NCBI GenBank assembly: GCA_937888715.1
Contig: CALARU010000114.1
Span: 1-64,000, forward strand
Direction: 5' to 3'
From: an uncultured Planctomycetaceae bacterium
Lineage (GTDB): Bacteria; Planctomycetota; Planctomycetia; Gemmatales; Gemmataceae
Length of the DNA: 64,000 bases
The notes under the pieces are model-generated. The model worked only from the letters and a program-made list of their open reading frames with translations, was not told the origin of the DNA and ran no database searches. Made by a program: the position numbers and the translations under genes. The first letter of the stretch is position 1. Every line of letters begins with the position of its first letter. This document shows, one piece after another, positions 36,078 through 44,731 of the stretch.

Positions 36078-37583
36078 TTGTCTAATCCTTTGCCCGCTGC
36101 CTCGATAATTCTCGAAGATCGTTATTCTCCTGGAAGCATTTTTCTGGTTCAGCGAGCCAAAGCTTTGAAGTTTCTGGGAGGATTTTACGCTTTTCCTGGG
36201 GGCAAAGTCGATCCCCCTGATGCAGATATAGCGCAGTCTCAAAACCCTTGGGATGTTGCATTGGTAGCTGCTGTGCGCGAGTTATTCGAGGAATCAGGCG
36301 TGCTTTTATGCCGCGATAGTTTAAATAATTCAATCAAGTCGAGCCCCCAATTAGCACAAATAAGGTGCGATCTTCTCGAAAAAAGAAGTGATTTTGCCAC
36401 AATTCTTCGCGATAACAAATGGGTTTTATCCGCTTCCGATCTTTATCCGATCGGGTATTTTACCACGCCGCTTTTTTCTCCTATGCGCTTTGAAACTAGA
36501 TTCTTCCTCGCAAAAATCCCTTCTGGTCAGACCCCCGAAGTCTTTAAGAATGAACTCGAAAACGGTGTCTGGGGAACTCCTGCAGAGCATCTGAAAAAAT
36601 GGTACTCCGACGAGATCCTGATTTCCCCTCCGGTCTTATTACTGTTGGAAATATTGAATAAAATCCCAACCTCGGATTGGAGGTTGTCTTCAGGAGCAGG
36701 TTTAGTTTCGCAGGATGAATTTGTTTTAGACAGAGTTCGTTTTGCATCCTGGATCCAAGTCGTTTCGGTCGCTTGCCCTGGGCCTTCCGTTCCCCAAATA
36801 GGGAATGTTTTTCTTGTCGGCCTTTCCAAGTTTTATCTGATCGACCCAGGGGCACTCGATGAGAGTGGCGTACTGGCCATCCAAAATGCCATCCAATCTC
36901 GAGTGAGTGATGGTGATTCATTTAATGGCATCTTGCTCACCCATCATCATCCAGATCACACCAACTCTGCTAACCATTTTGCAGACCTTTGGGATGTACC
37001 TGTGTTGGCCCATATTGCAACTGCTGAAAAACTCTTAAACAAAATTCAAATAAACCAGAACCTTGATGATTGTGACCAAATCCCTTTGGGCTTTAACCCT
37101 TTTACAGGTTCCAACCTTGTGCTGACGGCTTACCATACCCCTGGCCATGCACCGGGGCATCTTGTCTTTTTTGAAGCCAAAACCAAAACCTTGTTTGCTG
37201 GAGACTTGGTTTCCACCTCCACCACAATTCTTGTGTCGCCCCCCGATGGCCACCTTGCCACTTATATTCATTCCATGAATCGGATGGCGGATTTTAACCC
37301 TGCATTACTAATGCCTTTTCATGGTTGCCCAAGCGCTAATGGTAAAAGCGTTTTGCAAACAGCGGTTTTTCATAGGGATAAAAGAGAAACTGCTTTGCTT
37401 GCAGCCTTGGGGAATAATTGCAATTCCGTAGAGGCTTTAGCTAATGAAGTGTATCGCGGGTTGCCCGATCCTTTGATGAAGTTGGCTCAAAAGCAAATAC
37501 TTGCAGGTTTGATTAAACTTAGCGAAGAGGGGATCGTTTTAGCCCCAAGCGATGATTCAAATGAGTGGAGATTAGCCCAATAA
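36078..37583 (+). CDS. Nudix hydrolase fused to an MBL-fold hydrolase
   Basis: The 501-residue protein joins an N-terminal Nudix domain to a C-terminal metallo-beta-lactamase domain. The Nudix box is spread over GGFYAFPGGKVDPPDAD...AAVRELFEESGVLLC. The MBL part has ILLTHHHPDHTNSANHF, then YHTPGHAPGHLVFFEA and LFAGDLVSTSTT, as in the LACTB2/RNase-like subgroup. It starts at TTG (36078), supported by GGAGGAAGG six to seven bases upstream; the ATG at 36065 is closed by a stop after six codons. The combination suggests sanitation or processing of a nucleotide- or RNA-linked metabolite, but the substrate is unknown. Confidence 0.88.
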   Translation: MSNPLPAASIILEDRYSPGSIFLVQRAKALKFLGGFYAFPGGKVDPPDADIAQSQNPWDVALVAAVRELFEESGVLLCRDSLNNSIKSSPQLAQIRCDLLEKRSDFATILRDNKWVLSASDLYPIGYFTTPLFSPMRFETRFFLAKIPSGQTPEVFKNELENGVWGTPAEHLKKWYSDEILISPPVLLLLEILNKIPTSDWRLSSGAGLVSQDEFVLDRVRFASWIQVVSVACPGPSVPQIGNVFLVGLSKFYLIDPGALDESGVLAIQNAIQSRVSDGDSFNGILLTHHHPDHTNSANHFADLWDVPVLAHIATAEKLLNKIQINQNLDDCDQIPLGFNPFTGSNLVLTAYHTPGHAPGHLVFFEAKTKTLFAGDLVSTSTTILVSPPDGHLATYIHSMNRMADFNPALLMPFHGCPSANGKSVLQTAVFHRDKRETALLAALGNNCNSVEALANEVYRGLPDPLMKLAQKQILAGLIKLSEEGIVLAPSDDSNEWRLAQ

Positions 37584-37614
37584 AAAAGGTGGGTTCCATT
37601 TAAGGAACCCACCT
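37582..37614 (-). terminator. Minus-strand terminator of the TIGR03000-like gene
   Basis: The 11-bp stem AGGTGGGTTCC / GGAACCCACCT with a six-base loop is followed, in minus-strand direction, by TTTTTTA. It lies 20 bases beyond the stop of the gene at 37635 and overlaps the stop codon of the opposite Nudix-MBL gene by a base or two. Confidence 0.85.
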
Positions 37615-37634
37615 GATTAGTTGACAACCGATTA

Positions 37635-38210
37635 TTATCTAGCAACAGTTTGCGTTGCGTTGAATTCTTCAAACTCTACTACTACAGAAGTACCTGGCTT
37701 AATTGATACCTTCTTGGAGAAGGATACATTCTTGCCATCTTCTTCTTTTGTTGCTTGAACATTGTAGCTGTAGGTTTTGCCATTTTCCAGAACTGGAGTG
37801 GCAAATGCTTCTTCAATGTTGGTTCGGTTGATTACGTTTCCTTCGATGGAAATTTTTACATCCAAAGGAGCTTTGAAAACAACCGTAGCCTTATTGGAAT
37901 CGATTGCGCCTTGTTTAGGGGCTGGCAGAGGTTTTGCTTGTGCTGGTTCTTGGGATCTTGCAGGTGCACTTGGAGCATACATTGGCATTGCTACCGCAGA
38001 TGAACCATAGCAGCCACCGCATGAATATGCAACAACTGGGTAGCCATAGCAGCTGGCGTAGGGTGCGTAAACTACTGGACGGTAAGCGATATGACCATAG
38101 CAACCACCGCAGCAAGTATAAACTCGTGGTGGCGGATAGCAGCATTTCCACCAGCAATCAGGGGCAGCGGTCGAAGTACTCATCATCGCAGCAAGAACTA
38201 CACTGTACAT
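37635..38210 (-). CDS. Exported Cys/Tyr-rich protein with TIGR03000-like domain
   Basis: The 191-residue protein starts at the ATG at 38210 (AGGAG six to seven bases upstream), not at the longer ATG at 38240. A signal peptide (MYSVVLAAMMSTSTAA) is followed by a Cys/Gly/Tyr-rich stretch with CCGGCYGH and SCGGCYGS, and a Pro/Ala linker. Residues about 105-170 form a compact domain (ATVVFKAPLDVKISIEGNVI...FATPVLENGKTYSYNVQA) resembling the planctomycete TIGR03000 domain. The role is unknown; the N-terminal Cys-rich part could be disulfide cross-linked in the cell envelope, which is inference. Confidence 0.75.
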   Translation of the reverse strand: MYSVVLAAMMSTSTAAPDCWWKCCYPPPRVYTCCGGCYGHIAYRPVVYAPYASCYGYPVVAYSCGGCYGSSAVAMPMYAPSAPARSQEPAQAKPLPAPKQGAIDSNKATVVFKAPLDVKISIEGNVINRTNIEEAFATPVLENGKTYSYNVQATKEEDGKNVSFSKKVSIKPGTSVVVEFEEFNATQTVAR

Positions 38211-38473
38211 AGAAAACTCCTCAATAAAATAAGTGTACATTTGAAAGGTTAAACTCAGGTAACCTTTACTAATAAAGTAAGATAGGGCAATTGGCTAAGT
38301 GTGTCAATAAAATTAGGAGGATATCGAGAAAATGTACTGATTATTCCTAGGGGCTCAATTGGTCAGTTTTATACTCCTTGTTTTTCTTCTCTTCCTTTTA
38401 AAATTTACGCAATTCTCCACTCCCTTTATTATCATGATTTGTATTACAATAACTTGGATTAGAGGATTGCACC

Positions 38474-38496
38474 GGCCCTGTAAATTTTTACGGGCT
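38474..38496 (+). promoter_or_regulatory. Leader hairpin just before the ctp ribosome-binding site
   Basis: GCCCTGTAAA and TTTACGGGC form a stem with one bulged position and a short loop, ending about four bases before AAGGAG (38500-38505). It might influence initiation of the protease gene. Without comparison to relatives it remains a structural observation. Confidence 0.35.
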
Positions 38497-38514
38497 TTCA
38501 AGGAGTGAAAAGTT

Positions 38515-39882
38515 ATGTCAAGGCGCAACTTGGGTTGGTTACTCGGTATTATTTCTGTTTCTTTGCTTGGCCTAGTTATTGTTGCCAATGCTCCTTCCCG
38601 CGAAAACGACCGTGATTACGAACTCGTTAGGCTTGTAGTTGATGTTCTACACGAAGTTCGTGGTAGGTACGTCACCGAGATTTCACCCCAGCGCGAACGC
38701 AAATTAGTGGAAGACATGATCAATGGAGGGCTCGAGCGACTCGACCCTCACTCCTCGTACATTAATAATCGCGATTTCAAACAATTTAGTCGTAATAACA
38801 AGGGTAAGTTTGGCGGCATTGGTATTCAAGTGGGTTATGATCGATCCAATCGTGGTTTGCTAACGGTGATAAGCCCAATGGTTGGAACCCCTGCATATGA
38901 AGCGGGTGTTTTAGCGGGCGACACCATAGTGAAAATTGATGGTAAAAATACGGATAATATGCGTATCGACGAAGCAGTTGATTTGATTCAAGGTGATCCA
39001 GATTCCTTAATTACCCTCACCGTGGTTCATGATGGTGGCAAAGAGCCTGTAGAAATCGGCATTCGAAGGGCCATTATTAAAGTGCAAAGTGTTTTGGGTG
39101 ATAAGCGTAAGGAAAACAAAGAGTGGGACTATTTCCTCGACCAGAATTCGAAAATTGGCTATTTGAGAATTAGTTCGTTTAGTGAAACTGCATCCGCAGA
39201 AGTTAAAGATGTTATCGTAAATCTTCAGAAAGAGGGTGCAAAGGGATTGATTTTGGACCTTCGAAATAATCCCGGTGGGCTGTTAAAGGCTGCTGTAGAA
39301 ATTTCAGACATGTTTCTTTCCGAGGGAAAAATCGTTAGTACCCGGGGTAGAAACCAGCAGGAAGAAGTAATCGATGCCCGGCCCGAAGGTACGATGTTTT
39401 TGCCCGCAGAAAAATACCCGATCGCTGTCTTGATCAATCGTAATAGCGCAAGTGCAAGCGAGATTTTAGCTGCTGCTTTGCAAGATCACAACCGAGCAGT
39501 TGTGATTGGCGAACGCAGTTATGGTAAGGGCAGTGTGCAAAACATCATAGATTTAGAAAACAAATCCAGTGCGTTGAAATTAACCACTGCAAGTTACTGG
39601 CGCCCAAGTGGCAAAAACATCCATCGTTTTCCTGATAGCAAAGAAACTGATGAGTGGGGCGTAAAGCCAAACCCTGATTACGAGATTATTTTGAAAGATG
39701 AGGAAAGGCTTGAATTTCTGCTTGATCGAAGCGACAAGGATGTTATTCGCGATAAAAAGCCTGATGTTAAAAAAGCTGATAAAAAGCCTTTTGTAGACCG
39801 TGTATTAGAAAAAGCGGTTGAATATATCAACAATCAGAAGGAAAAAGCTGCGCTCGATAATCTTCAACCACGGGTATCGTAA
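38515..39882 (+). CDS. ctp: S41-family C-terminal processing peptidase
   Basis: The 455-residue protease has an N-terminal hydrophobic anchor (LGWLLGIISVSLLGLVIVAN). A PDZ domain (FGGIGIQVGYDRSNRG, GDTIVKIDGKNTDNM) is followed by the S41 catalytic domain. The catalytic pair is Ser313 in INRNSASASEILAAALQD and Lys338 in ERSYGKGSVQNI. The C-terminal Lys-rich tail is likely disordered. AAGGAG lies nine to ten bases before the ATG. Such proteases process or degrade periplasmic proteins; the substrate is not known. The gene is followed closely by the pseudouridine synthase. Confidence 0.93.
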   Translation: MSRRNLGWLLGIISVSLLGLVIVANAPSRENDRDYELVRLVVDVLHEVRGRYVTEISPQRERKLVEDMINGGLERLDPHSSYINNRDFKQFSRNNKGKFGGIGIQVGYDRSNRGLLTVISPMVGTPAYEAGVLAGDTIVKIDGKNTDNMRIDEAVDLIQGDPDSLITLTVVHDGGKEPVEIGIRRAIIKVQSVLGDKRKENKEWDYFLDQNSKIGYLRISSFSETASAEVKDVIVNLQKEGAKGLILDLRNNPGGLLKAAVEISDMFLSEGKIVSTRGRNQQEEVIDARPEGTMFLPAEKYPIAVLINRNSASASEILAAALQDHNRAVVIGERSYGKGSVQNIIDLENKSSALKLTTASYWRPSGKNIHRFPDSKETDEWGVKPNPDYEIILKDEERLEFLLDRSDKDVIRDKKPDVKKADKKPFVDRVLEKAVEYINNQKEKAALDNLQPRVS

Positions 39883-39916
39883 GCGGATTATTCCTTCAAT
39901 TTTTTGCGAGAAGTAT

Positions 39917-40657
39917 GTGGTTATAGAGCCTAGGGTTTTATTTGAAGATAACCACTGCTTGATTATCGAAAAGCCAGCAGGATTAGCGACTCAGGCCCCT
40001 GATCCCTACTCTAGCCTTGAGTCTTGGGCTCGCTCTTACCTTAAAACCAAGTATGTAAAAGCAGGCAGGCCTTATCTTGGCATTCCACACCGTTTAGATC
40101 GCCCGGTATCGGGAATTGTATTTTTCACCCGTAGTAGTAAAGCTGCTGCAAGAATTGCAGAACAGTTTCGTGAAAGAACTATCAGCAAACGATACCTTGC
40201 GTTGGTGGAAGCGGAACTCGACCCGGATGCACCTGAAAACCAATGTTGCTGGCTGGATTACATGGTTAAAATTCCAGATGTAGCAAAAGCGATGTTATGC
40301 AGCCATGATCAAGCAGGGGCAAAATTAGCCCAACTTGAAATGAACGTACTTAAAACTTCAAGCGGGCACTCCTTACTGGATATACATCTCCAAACAGGCA
40401 GGATGCATCAAATCCGGTTGCAATCTTCTTCACGAGGCTTTCCTATTGTTGGTGATTCCCATTATCATGCAAAAGTGAGTTTGGATTTAAACCCTTCGGA
40501 TAAGCGCATCCTCTTGCATTCTTATTATCTAAAATTCCTGCATCCTATTAGTTACGAACCAATGGAAGTTTTGTCGGAATTACCCAACTACTACCCGCAA
40601 TGGGCTCAAGATTATATCCGCAATAATTTCTTTCCTTTGCTTTCTGAGAAAGCTTGA
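39917..40657 (+). CDS. RluA-family pseudouridine synthase
   Basis: The 246-residue protein belongs to the RluA/RluC group of RNA pseudouridine synthases. It starts with VLFEDNHCLIIEKPAGLATQ, and the catalytic Asp is in LGIPHRLDRPVSGIVFF. Later motifs are TISKRYLALVEAEL and LLDIHLQTGRMHQIRLQSS. An ATG in the same frame at 39818 would overlap the ctp gene by 65 bases, so I prefer the GTG at 39917, just before the conserved start; the Shine-Dalgarno is weak. The RNA target cannot be told. Confidence 0.88.
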   Translation: MVIEPRVLFEDNHCLIIEKPAGLATQAPDPYSSLESWARSYLKTKYVKAGRPYLGIPHRLDRPVSGIVFFTRSSKAAARIAEQFRERTISKRYLALVEAELDPDAPENQCCWLDYMVKIPDVAKAMLCSHDQAGAKLAQLEMNVLKTSSGHSLLDIHLQTGRMHQIRLQSSSRGFPIVGDSHYHAKVSLDLNPSDKRILLHSYYLKFLHPISYEPMEVLSELPNYYPQWAQDYIRNNFFPLLSEKA

Positions 40658-40661
40658 TGCC

Positions 40662-41396
40662 ATGCGTGTGATCGCTGCTATCGATATTTTAAATGGTCAG
40701 GTTGTTGCAGGATTATCGGGGGTCCGGGAGTCGTATAAGCCGTTAATTTCAAAGCTTGTAAGTGCAACTAATCCATTTGAATTGATTATGGAAATGCGAG
40801 AGGCTTTGGGCCTCAATGATTTTTATATCGCAGATTTAGATGCGATTTTAACTGGGAAAAAGAATGAGAATCTTTATTCTTTGTTGGTAAAAGAGGGTGT
40901 CCACATTTATTTGGATGCTGGCTCCAAGAATTGTGCAGACCTTCAATATTTGATGAACATGAATGTTTTTAAAGTGGTTGCAGGATTGGAAACTATTGAA
41001 AGCAGTGAAGAGCTGGAAACCGCAGCCAAGAGGTTTGGGAGCCGGTTGGTTTTTTCATTGGACATGAAAAATGGTGTACCTTTTACCACCCGAGAGGAAC
41101 TGGTTTTAAAATCACCTCAATCCATAATGAAGGATGCCATTAATGCTGGCGTTGATCATCTTTTTATTCTTGATTTAGCAAAAGTTGGAACAGGAAAAGG
41201 GGCTTTAACTGATGGTCTGGTTGCAAAAGCAAGAACCCTATCAGAAAAAATCTTCATCATGGCGGGGGGTGGGATTGGGAGTTTTCAAGATGTAATAGGC
41301 TTGAAAAATTCAGGTGCGAATGCGGTGGTTGTTTCTCGTGCGTTGCACGATGGAACTTTTGATAGGCAAGCAATAAAAGTAATATCAGCCTTGTAA
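40662..41396 (+). CDS. HisA-like TIM-barrel protein of the H4MPT neighbourhood
   Basis: The 244-residue protein resembles HisA/HisF phosphate-binding TIM barrels: RVIAAIDILNGQVVAGLSG (Asp8 position), DFYIADLDAILTGKK, VFSLDMKNGVPF (second Asp), and the C-terminal phosphate site IMAGGGIGSFQDVIGLKNSG. HisA-like genes of this kind accompany the tetrahydromethanopterin C1 genes in methylotrophs and planctomycetes, and are thought to act in cofactor biosynthesis, but the reaction is not settled. It starts four bases after the pseudouridine synthase and converges on the PTPS gene, overlapping it by 12 bases. It is not the histidine-pathway HisA on the evidence of context alone; real HisA activity cannot be excluded. 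Confidence 0.72.
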   Translation: MRVIAAIDILNGQVVAGLSGVRESYKPLISKLVSATNPFELIMEMREALGLNDFYIADLDAILTGKKNENLYSLLVKEGVHIYLDAGSKNCADLQYLMNMNVFKVVAGLETIESSEELETAAKRFGSRLVFSLDMKNGVPFTTREELVLKSPQSIMKDAINAGVDHLFILDLAKVGTGKGALTDGLVAKARTLSEKIFIMAGGGIGSFQDVIGLKNSGANAVVVSRALHDGTFDRQAIKVISAL

Positions 41397-41876
41397 TTCG
41401 CAGGTTGCTGATTGGCCAAAACTTTCTTCGACCTCAACCCGCAAAATATCAGGCGTATAATTGTGCTGTTTCTTCAAGCTTTCTAGAAGGGTTTTTCCAA
41501 TATAAAGCGCCAGTTGTTCTGCAGTGGTGTTTGATATGGGCAAAATTACGCAGTCTTCTGCAGGGAAAACCCATTCTTTTTCTTTGTATTTAACGCAAAC
41601 TCTGGTGCCTTCTTCCCGGACTTCGATGACTTTATTGTTTTTTGCAAGCATCATGCGATGATCAAGTAGATCGGTGATTTCTTTGGTACGGTGTTTTAGA
41701 GCGATAAAGTCGAAAACATAGTGGTTCTCGTCGAGTTTGCCTTCAATTTCAATCTTGGCTCGATAGTTATGCCCATGAATTCTTTCGCATTTGCTGTTCT
41801 CATAGCTAATGAAATGCCCAGAGCAGAAAACCAGGTGATCTTTGGTTACAGTGATCTTGTATTTTTCATTTGCCAT
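41385..41876 (-). CDS. 6-pyruvoyltetrahydropterin synthase (PTPS/QueD) family protein
   Basis: The 163-residue protein has the PTPS zinc ligands in FCSGHF (first His) and CERIHGHNYRAKIEIEG (second and third His), and a QueD-like CxxxHGH arrangement of the cysteine (SKCERIHGH). A second family motif, HYVFDFIALK and LLDHRMML, follows, and ISNTTAEQLALYIG near the end. PTPS-family members act on dihydroneopterin triphosphate or related pterins in folate, biopterin and queuosine pathways. Being next to H4MPT genes, a role in the pterin part of H4MPT is plausible, but queuosine synthesis is an alternative. It is the last gene in this minus-strand set, 57 bases after the CitG-like gene. Confidence 0.82.
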   Translation of the reverse strand: MANEKYKITVTKDHLVFCSGHFISYENSKCERIHGHNYRAKIEIEGKLDENHYVFDFIALKHRTKEITDLLDHRMMLAKNNKVIEVREEGTRVCVKYKEKEWVFPAEDCVILPISNTTAEQLALYIGKTLLESLKKQHNYTPDILRVEVEESFGQSATCELQG

Positions 41877-41933
41877 GCCGTTTTCCAGTCAATGAATGAG
41901 TGCGCCTTGATCGTATAGATATTTTATGAATAA

Positions 41934-42860
41934 TTAAAAGTCTGGCGCAGTTCTTCGTAAAGCATTTTCAATTCCATCCGACCAAGGGAAGGTTAGGGGT
42001 AGAGAGATTTGCCCTAGGCGCAGGGCGATAAAAAGGGTGACAGCAATTAAATCAGCAGTGGCGCCCGGGTTTCGTTTGTTGCCTTCCATGCGAAGCCAGC
42101 GGTCAAGATCTTTGAATTCGGCCCAGCCAGATTCTTTCAAAGGCCATTGTTTTTCTAAAACTTTTTTGGCCCTTTCAGAAGATTCTTTGGCATCATTGGG
42201 GCCACATTTGCGCAAAATCAGTGAGTCGGGGTACTTCCCCATTAAATATAGATGGGTGAAAATGATGGCGCCTTCCATGCAGCCCAGTTGCTCTAGCGCA
42301 CCGCCCAGGGTTGGAATTGCATCATTGAAAATCGCACAATACCCATCCGCATATTGTTGGGCAATTAGGTCGCGATCTTGCGCCAATCGCATGGCTTCTA
42401 AAAGTGTGCAGGTCGGAACCTCGTTAATATCAGCTTGAGGTTCTTTACCCATGCCGCCTGGGGATGCAAGTCTGATTGCATCATAAATGATTTTGGTTTC
42501 TTCGATGGAGATGTCTGCAATTGCTTTTTGCATTTCTTTTTTGAGTTCTGCGCCATTGTTGGCGAATGCAACCGGAGCAAATAAAAGGATGATTCCAAGG
42601 TTGGTATTGGTTCCAACGGAGGTTTTAGTTGTTTTGACTGATTCAAAAATAGCATTAGCCAAGCCTAATTTTCGGGTTTTGCAAAGAATGGGAGCAATGG
42701 CCCCGGCACTTAAAATAAAATCTGTGAAATGAAGGTTATGAAACGAAGCAAGAGGGTGGACATTTCCGATTTTTCGGGCAGTTGCCTCCCATATACATGC
42801 TGCATGAATTTGTCGTGAGAGTTCTAATTCAAGCATAGTTTCTTCAGGAATGGTTTGCAT
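41934..42860 (-). CDS. CitG-like triphosphoribosyl-dephospho-CoA synthase family protein (H4MPT cluster orf7-like)
   Basis: The 308-residue protein belongs to the CitG family (EATARKIGNVHPLASFHNLH, SVGTNTNLGIILLFAP, KRNPGATADLIAVTLFIAL). In methylotrophs and planctomycetes a homolog stands with mch and the ATP-grasp genes (orf7), where its reaction is not established; no citrate lyase genes are near. I take the ATG at 42860, overlapping the stop of the RimK-like gene by 17 bases; an ATG at 42836 is possible. An earlier ATG at 42962 would lie inside the upstream gene. Translational coupling with the upstream ATP-grasp gene is likely. Confidence 0.78.
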   Translation of the reverse strand: MQTIPEETMLELELSRQIHAACIWEATARKIGNVHPLASFHNLHFTDFILSAGAIAPILCKTRKLGLANAIFESVKTTKTSVGTNTNLGIILLFAPVAFANNGAELKKEMQKAIADISIEETKIIYDAIRLASPGGMGKEPQADINEVPTCTLLEAMRLAQDRDLIAQQYADGYCAIFNDAIPTLGGALEQLGCMEGAIIFTHLYLMGKYPDSLILRKCGPNDAKESSERAKKVLEKQWPLKESGWAEFKDLDRWLRMEGNKRNPGATADLIAVTLFIALRLGQISLPLTFPWSDGIENALRRTAPDF

Positions 42861-43701
42861 AAATAAGGATTTCTCTTGCGATATCGATTTCTGTAACTGG
42901 TGCAAAGGCCTTCCATCCCGGAACAGCATTGACTTCCAAAACCAACCATTTTCCATTCTCATCTAATATCAAATCAACTCCTGCAATTTCAGCCCCCACT
43001 GCGTTGGAAGCCTTGATGCCAATCTCTTCAAGATTAGAGTTTAGTTTGTAGGATTCGCCTTTTCCACCTTGTGCAACATTGGTCATCCAAGCGCCTTGGG
43101 GAGCGGTTCGCTTCATCCCCCCAAGAACTTTTTTACCGAGAATAAATATGCGAAGATCCCATCCTGGGTGTTTGATATAGGGTTGCAGATAAATGACGCC
43201 CCCGATCTTTTCGATCGCACGGAATACTCTCCATGCCAGTTGCTCATCTTCGATCCGTAATATTCCCCGGCCTTCTGCACCAAATAAAGGTTTTACAACG
43301 ATATCTTTGCCAAATCTTTCGAAGGCTTCCATTGCGGTATCAGAATCTTGACAGCAAAAAGTATGTGGAATATCCAGCCCGTGTGTTTGCAGGAGTTCGC
43401 TTGCAAGAAATTTATCCACTGCAGATTCGAGTGCCCGGGGTGGGTTTAAAACTTTTTTGCCCTGGCGCTGTAGGGCATGAAGTACATCCATTCTAAAAAC
43501 AACCTGCTCCAAAGAACCTGGTGGCATGGTTCGGATGATGGTGCAATCTGCTTCTTCAAACGCTTGTTTTGAAGGCTGTGCCAGAGAGTGGGATATTAAG
43601 CGGAAGTCGGTTACATGGGCTTTAACCCCAAGGGATTGTGCTGCTCGCAGCAAGTCTTTGACATGCCAACCTTCTTTGCCACCCATGATGTTGAAAATCA
43701 T
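42844..43701 (-). CDS. RimK-like ATP-grasp protein (H4MPT cluster orf5-like)
   Basis: The 285-residue protein has the ATP-grasp fold: an N-terminal domain with PPRALESAVDKFLASELLQT, the ATP-binding strand IVVKPLFGAEGRGILRI, and the Mg-binding end LVLEVNAVPGWKAFAPVT. It is close to the RimK/MptN group, which ligates an amino acid to a cofactor or protein. In H4MPT clusters this gene (orf5 in Methylobacterium) is next to mch; the archaeal MptN adds glutamate to tetrahydromethanopterin to give tetrahydrosarcinapterin. A glutamate-adding or related role in making the cofactor is plausible. It lies 27 bases downstream of mch. Confidence 0.8.
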   Translation of the reverse strand: MIFNIMGGKEGWHVKDLLRAAQSLGVKAHVTDFRLISHSLAQPSKQAFEEADCTIIRTMPPGSLEQVVFRMDVLHALQRQGKKVLNPPRALESAVDKFLASELLQTHGLDIPHTFCCQDSDTAMEAFERFGKDIVVKPLFGAEGRGILRIEDEQLAWRVFRAIEKIGGVIYLQPYIKHPGWDLRIFILGKKVLGGMKRTAPQGAWMTNVAQGGKGESYKLNSNLEEIGIKASNAVGAEIAGVDLILDENGKWLVLEVNAVPGWKAFAPVTEIDIAREILIYANHS

Positions 43702-43728
43702 AAATAATGTCCGTGAATGAAAGTGGAA

Positions 43729-44682
43729 TTAGTTCCAAGATTTGTTAAGCAAGTTGGTTTCAAACTTACCGAACTGGAAACACCTTCCTGTTTTCAAATT
43801 GTAAAAGTGGACAGTTGCAGGGGAAAAGAGGAGGGGATCAATTTTGTAGAAATCTCCTTTCACTTTGCGAAAGATTTCAGCAAAAGGTTGTCCATGATCG
43901 GAAGAAGAGTTTGAGGGAACTTTGGGGCCAAAGCTTGCAATGATATCATCTTCGGTATCGACCCAAAGATGTACTGCTGCGCCATATAAGATTGCATCAT
44001 TGGTGCGGCCAATTGCTTCGGTAAAGTCTGGGGATGGTGGCGCAAGGGGTGCCCAGCCTGCACCTTGTTTGATCGCATCTATAGGAAATTTTAACTCATG
44101 AAGTTTGTGCATTGCTGTTTCAACACTTCGTGCAACTATCTGAATGGAGCCTGCGATACTGCCAGTTGGTGCACCTAAAAGGGTTATGTTTTCATGAGGC
44201 AATTCCAGCTTGGAAGATAAATAATCAAAGACTGCAGAGTCGGGCGCTTTGCTTGTTTCGAGGATGCCAACAACATGGGGGGATTTTTCTCTGCCTGGAA
44301 TATGGTTGAATAAATCTTCGCTGCCATAGTGGGCGCGCATGGGGCCTGAACCCATTGCAAAAAACTTTCCCACAGCAATTTGCCAGCCTGCATACTGCGA
44401 TGCCAGGCATGAAAGAACGGGGTGATCGGTCGCTACTGCGATGGCGGGCCCTTTCCATAAATCTAGATGGCTGGGGGCCAAAGAAATTTTAGCAAGGCCG
44501 GACATGCAAGCACGTGCTAGTTCCAATCCTGCTTGAATTCCACCTTTGCTTTTTATGCCAAAATCGAGAAAAGTTCCATTCGCTTCTGTTTTGCTTTCAT
44601 CCAAACCAAGTTCGTTAATTCTAGCTTGGGCACGATTTACAATGCGCAGAGCGCCAGCGTTAAGATTTAAATTGACTGTCAT
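43729..44682 (-). CDS. mch: Methenyl-tetrahydromethanopterin cyclohydrolase
   Basis: The 317-residue protein matches Mch of methanogens and methylotrophs: NLNAGALRIVNRAQARINEL, LDFGIKSKGGIQAGLELARA, WQIAVGKFFAMGSGPMRAH, NITLLGAPTGSIAGSIQIVA, and the C-terminal GRTNDAILYGAAVHLWVDTE. It hydrolyses methenyl-H4MPT to formyl-H4MPT in oxidation of formaldehyde. The start at the ATG 44682 has GAGGA about five bases upstream; the ATG at 44763 would overlap the ATP-grasp gene by 32 bases. This is the clearest H4MPT enzyme in the window. The formaldehyde-activating enzyme, methylene-H4MPT dehydrogenase and formyltransferase genes are not nearby. Confidence 0.96.
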   Translation of the reverse strand: MTVNLNLNAGALRIVNRAQARINELGLDESKTEANGTFLDFGIKSKGGIQAGLELARACMSGLAKISLAPSHLDLWKGPAIAVATDHPVLSCLASQYAGWQIAVGKFFAMGSGPMRAHYGSEDLFNHIPGREKSPHVVGILETSKAPDSAVFDYLSSKLELPHENITLLGAPTGSIAGSIQIVARSVETAMHKLHELKFPIDAIKQGAGWAPLAPPSPDFTEAIGRTNDAILYGAAVHLWVDTEDDIIASFGPKVPSNSSSDHGQPFAEIFRKVKGDFYKIDPLLFSPATVHFYNLKTGRCFQFGKFETNLLNKSWN

Positions 44683-44731
44683 GCGATCCTCGATTTTATG
44701 TTGATCAAAACTAATACCTTTAATCAGACAA

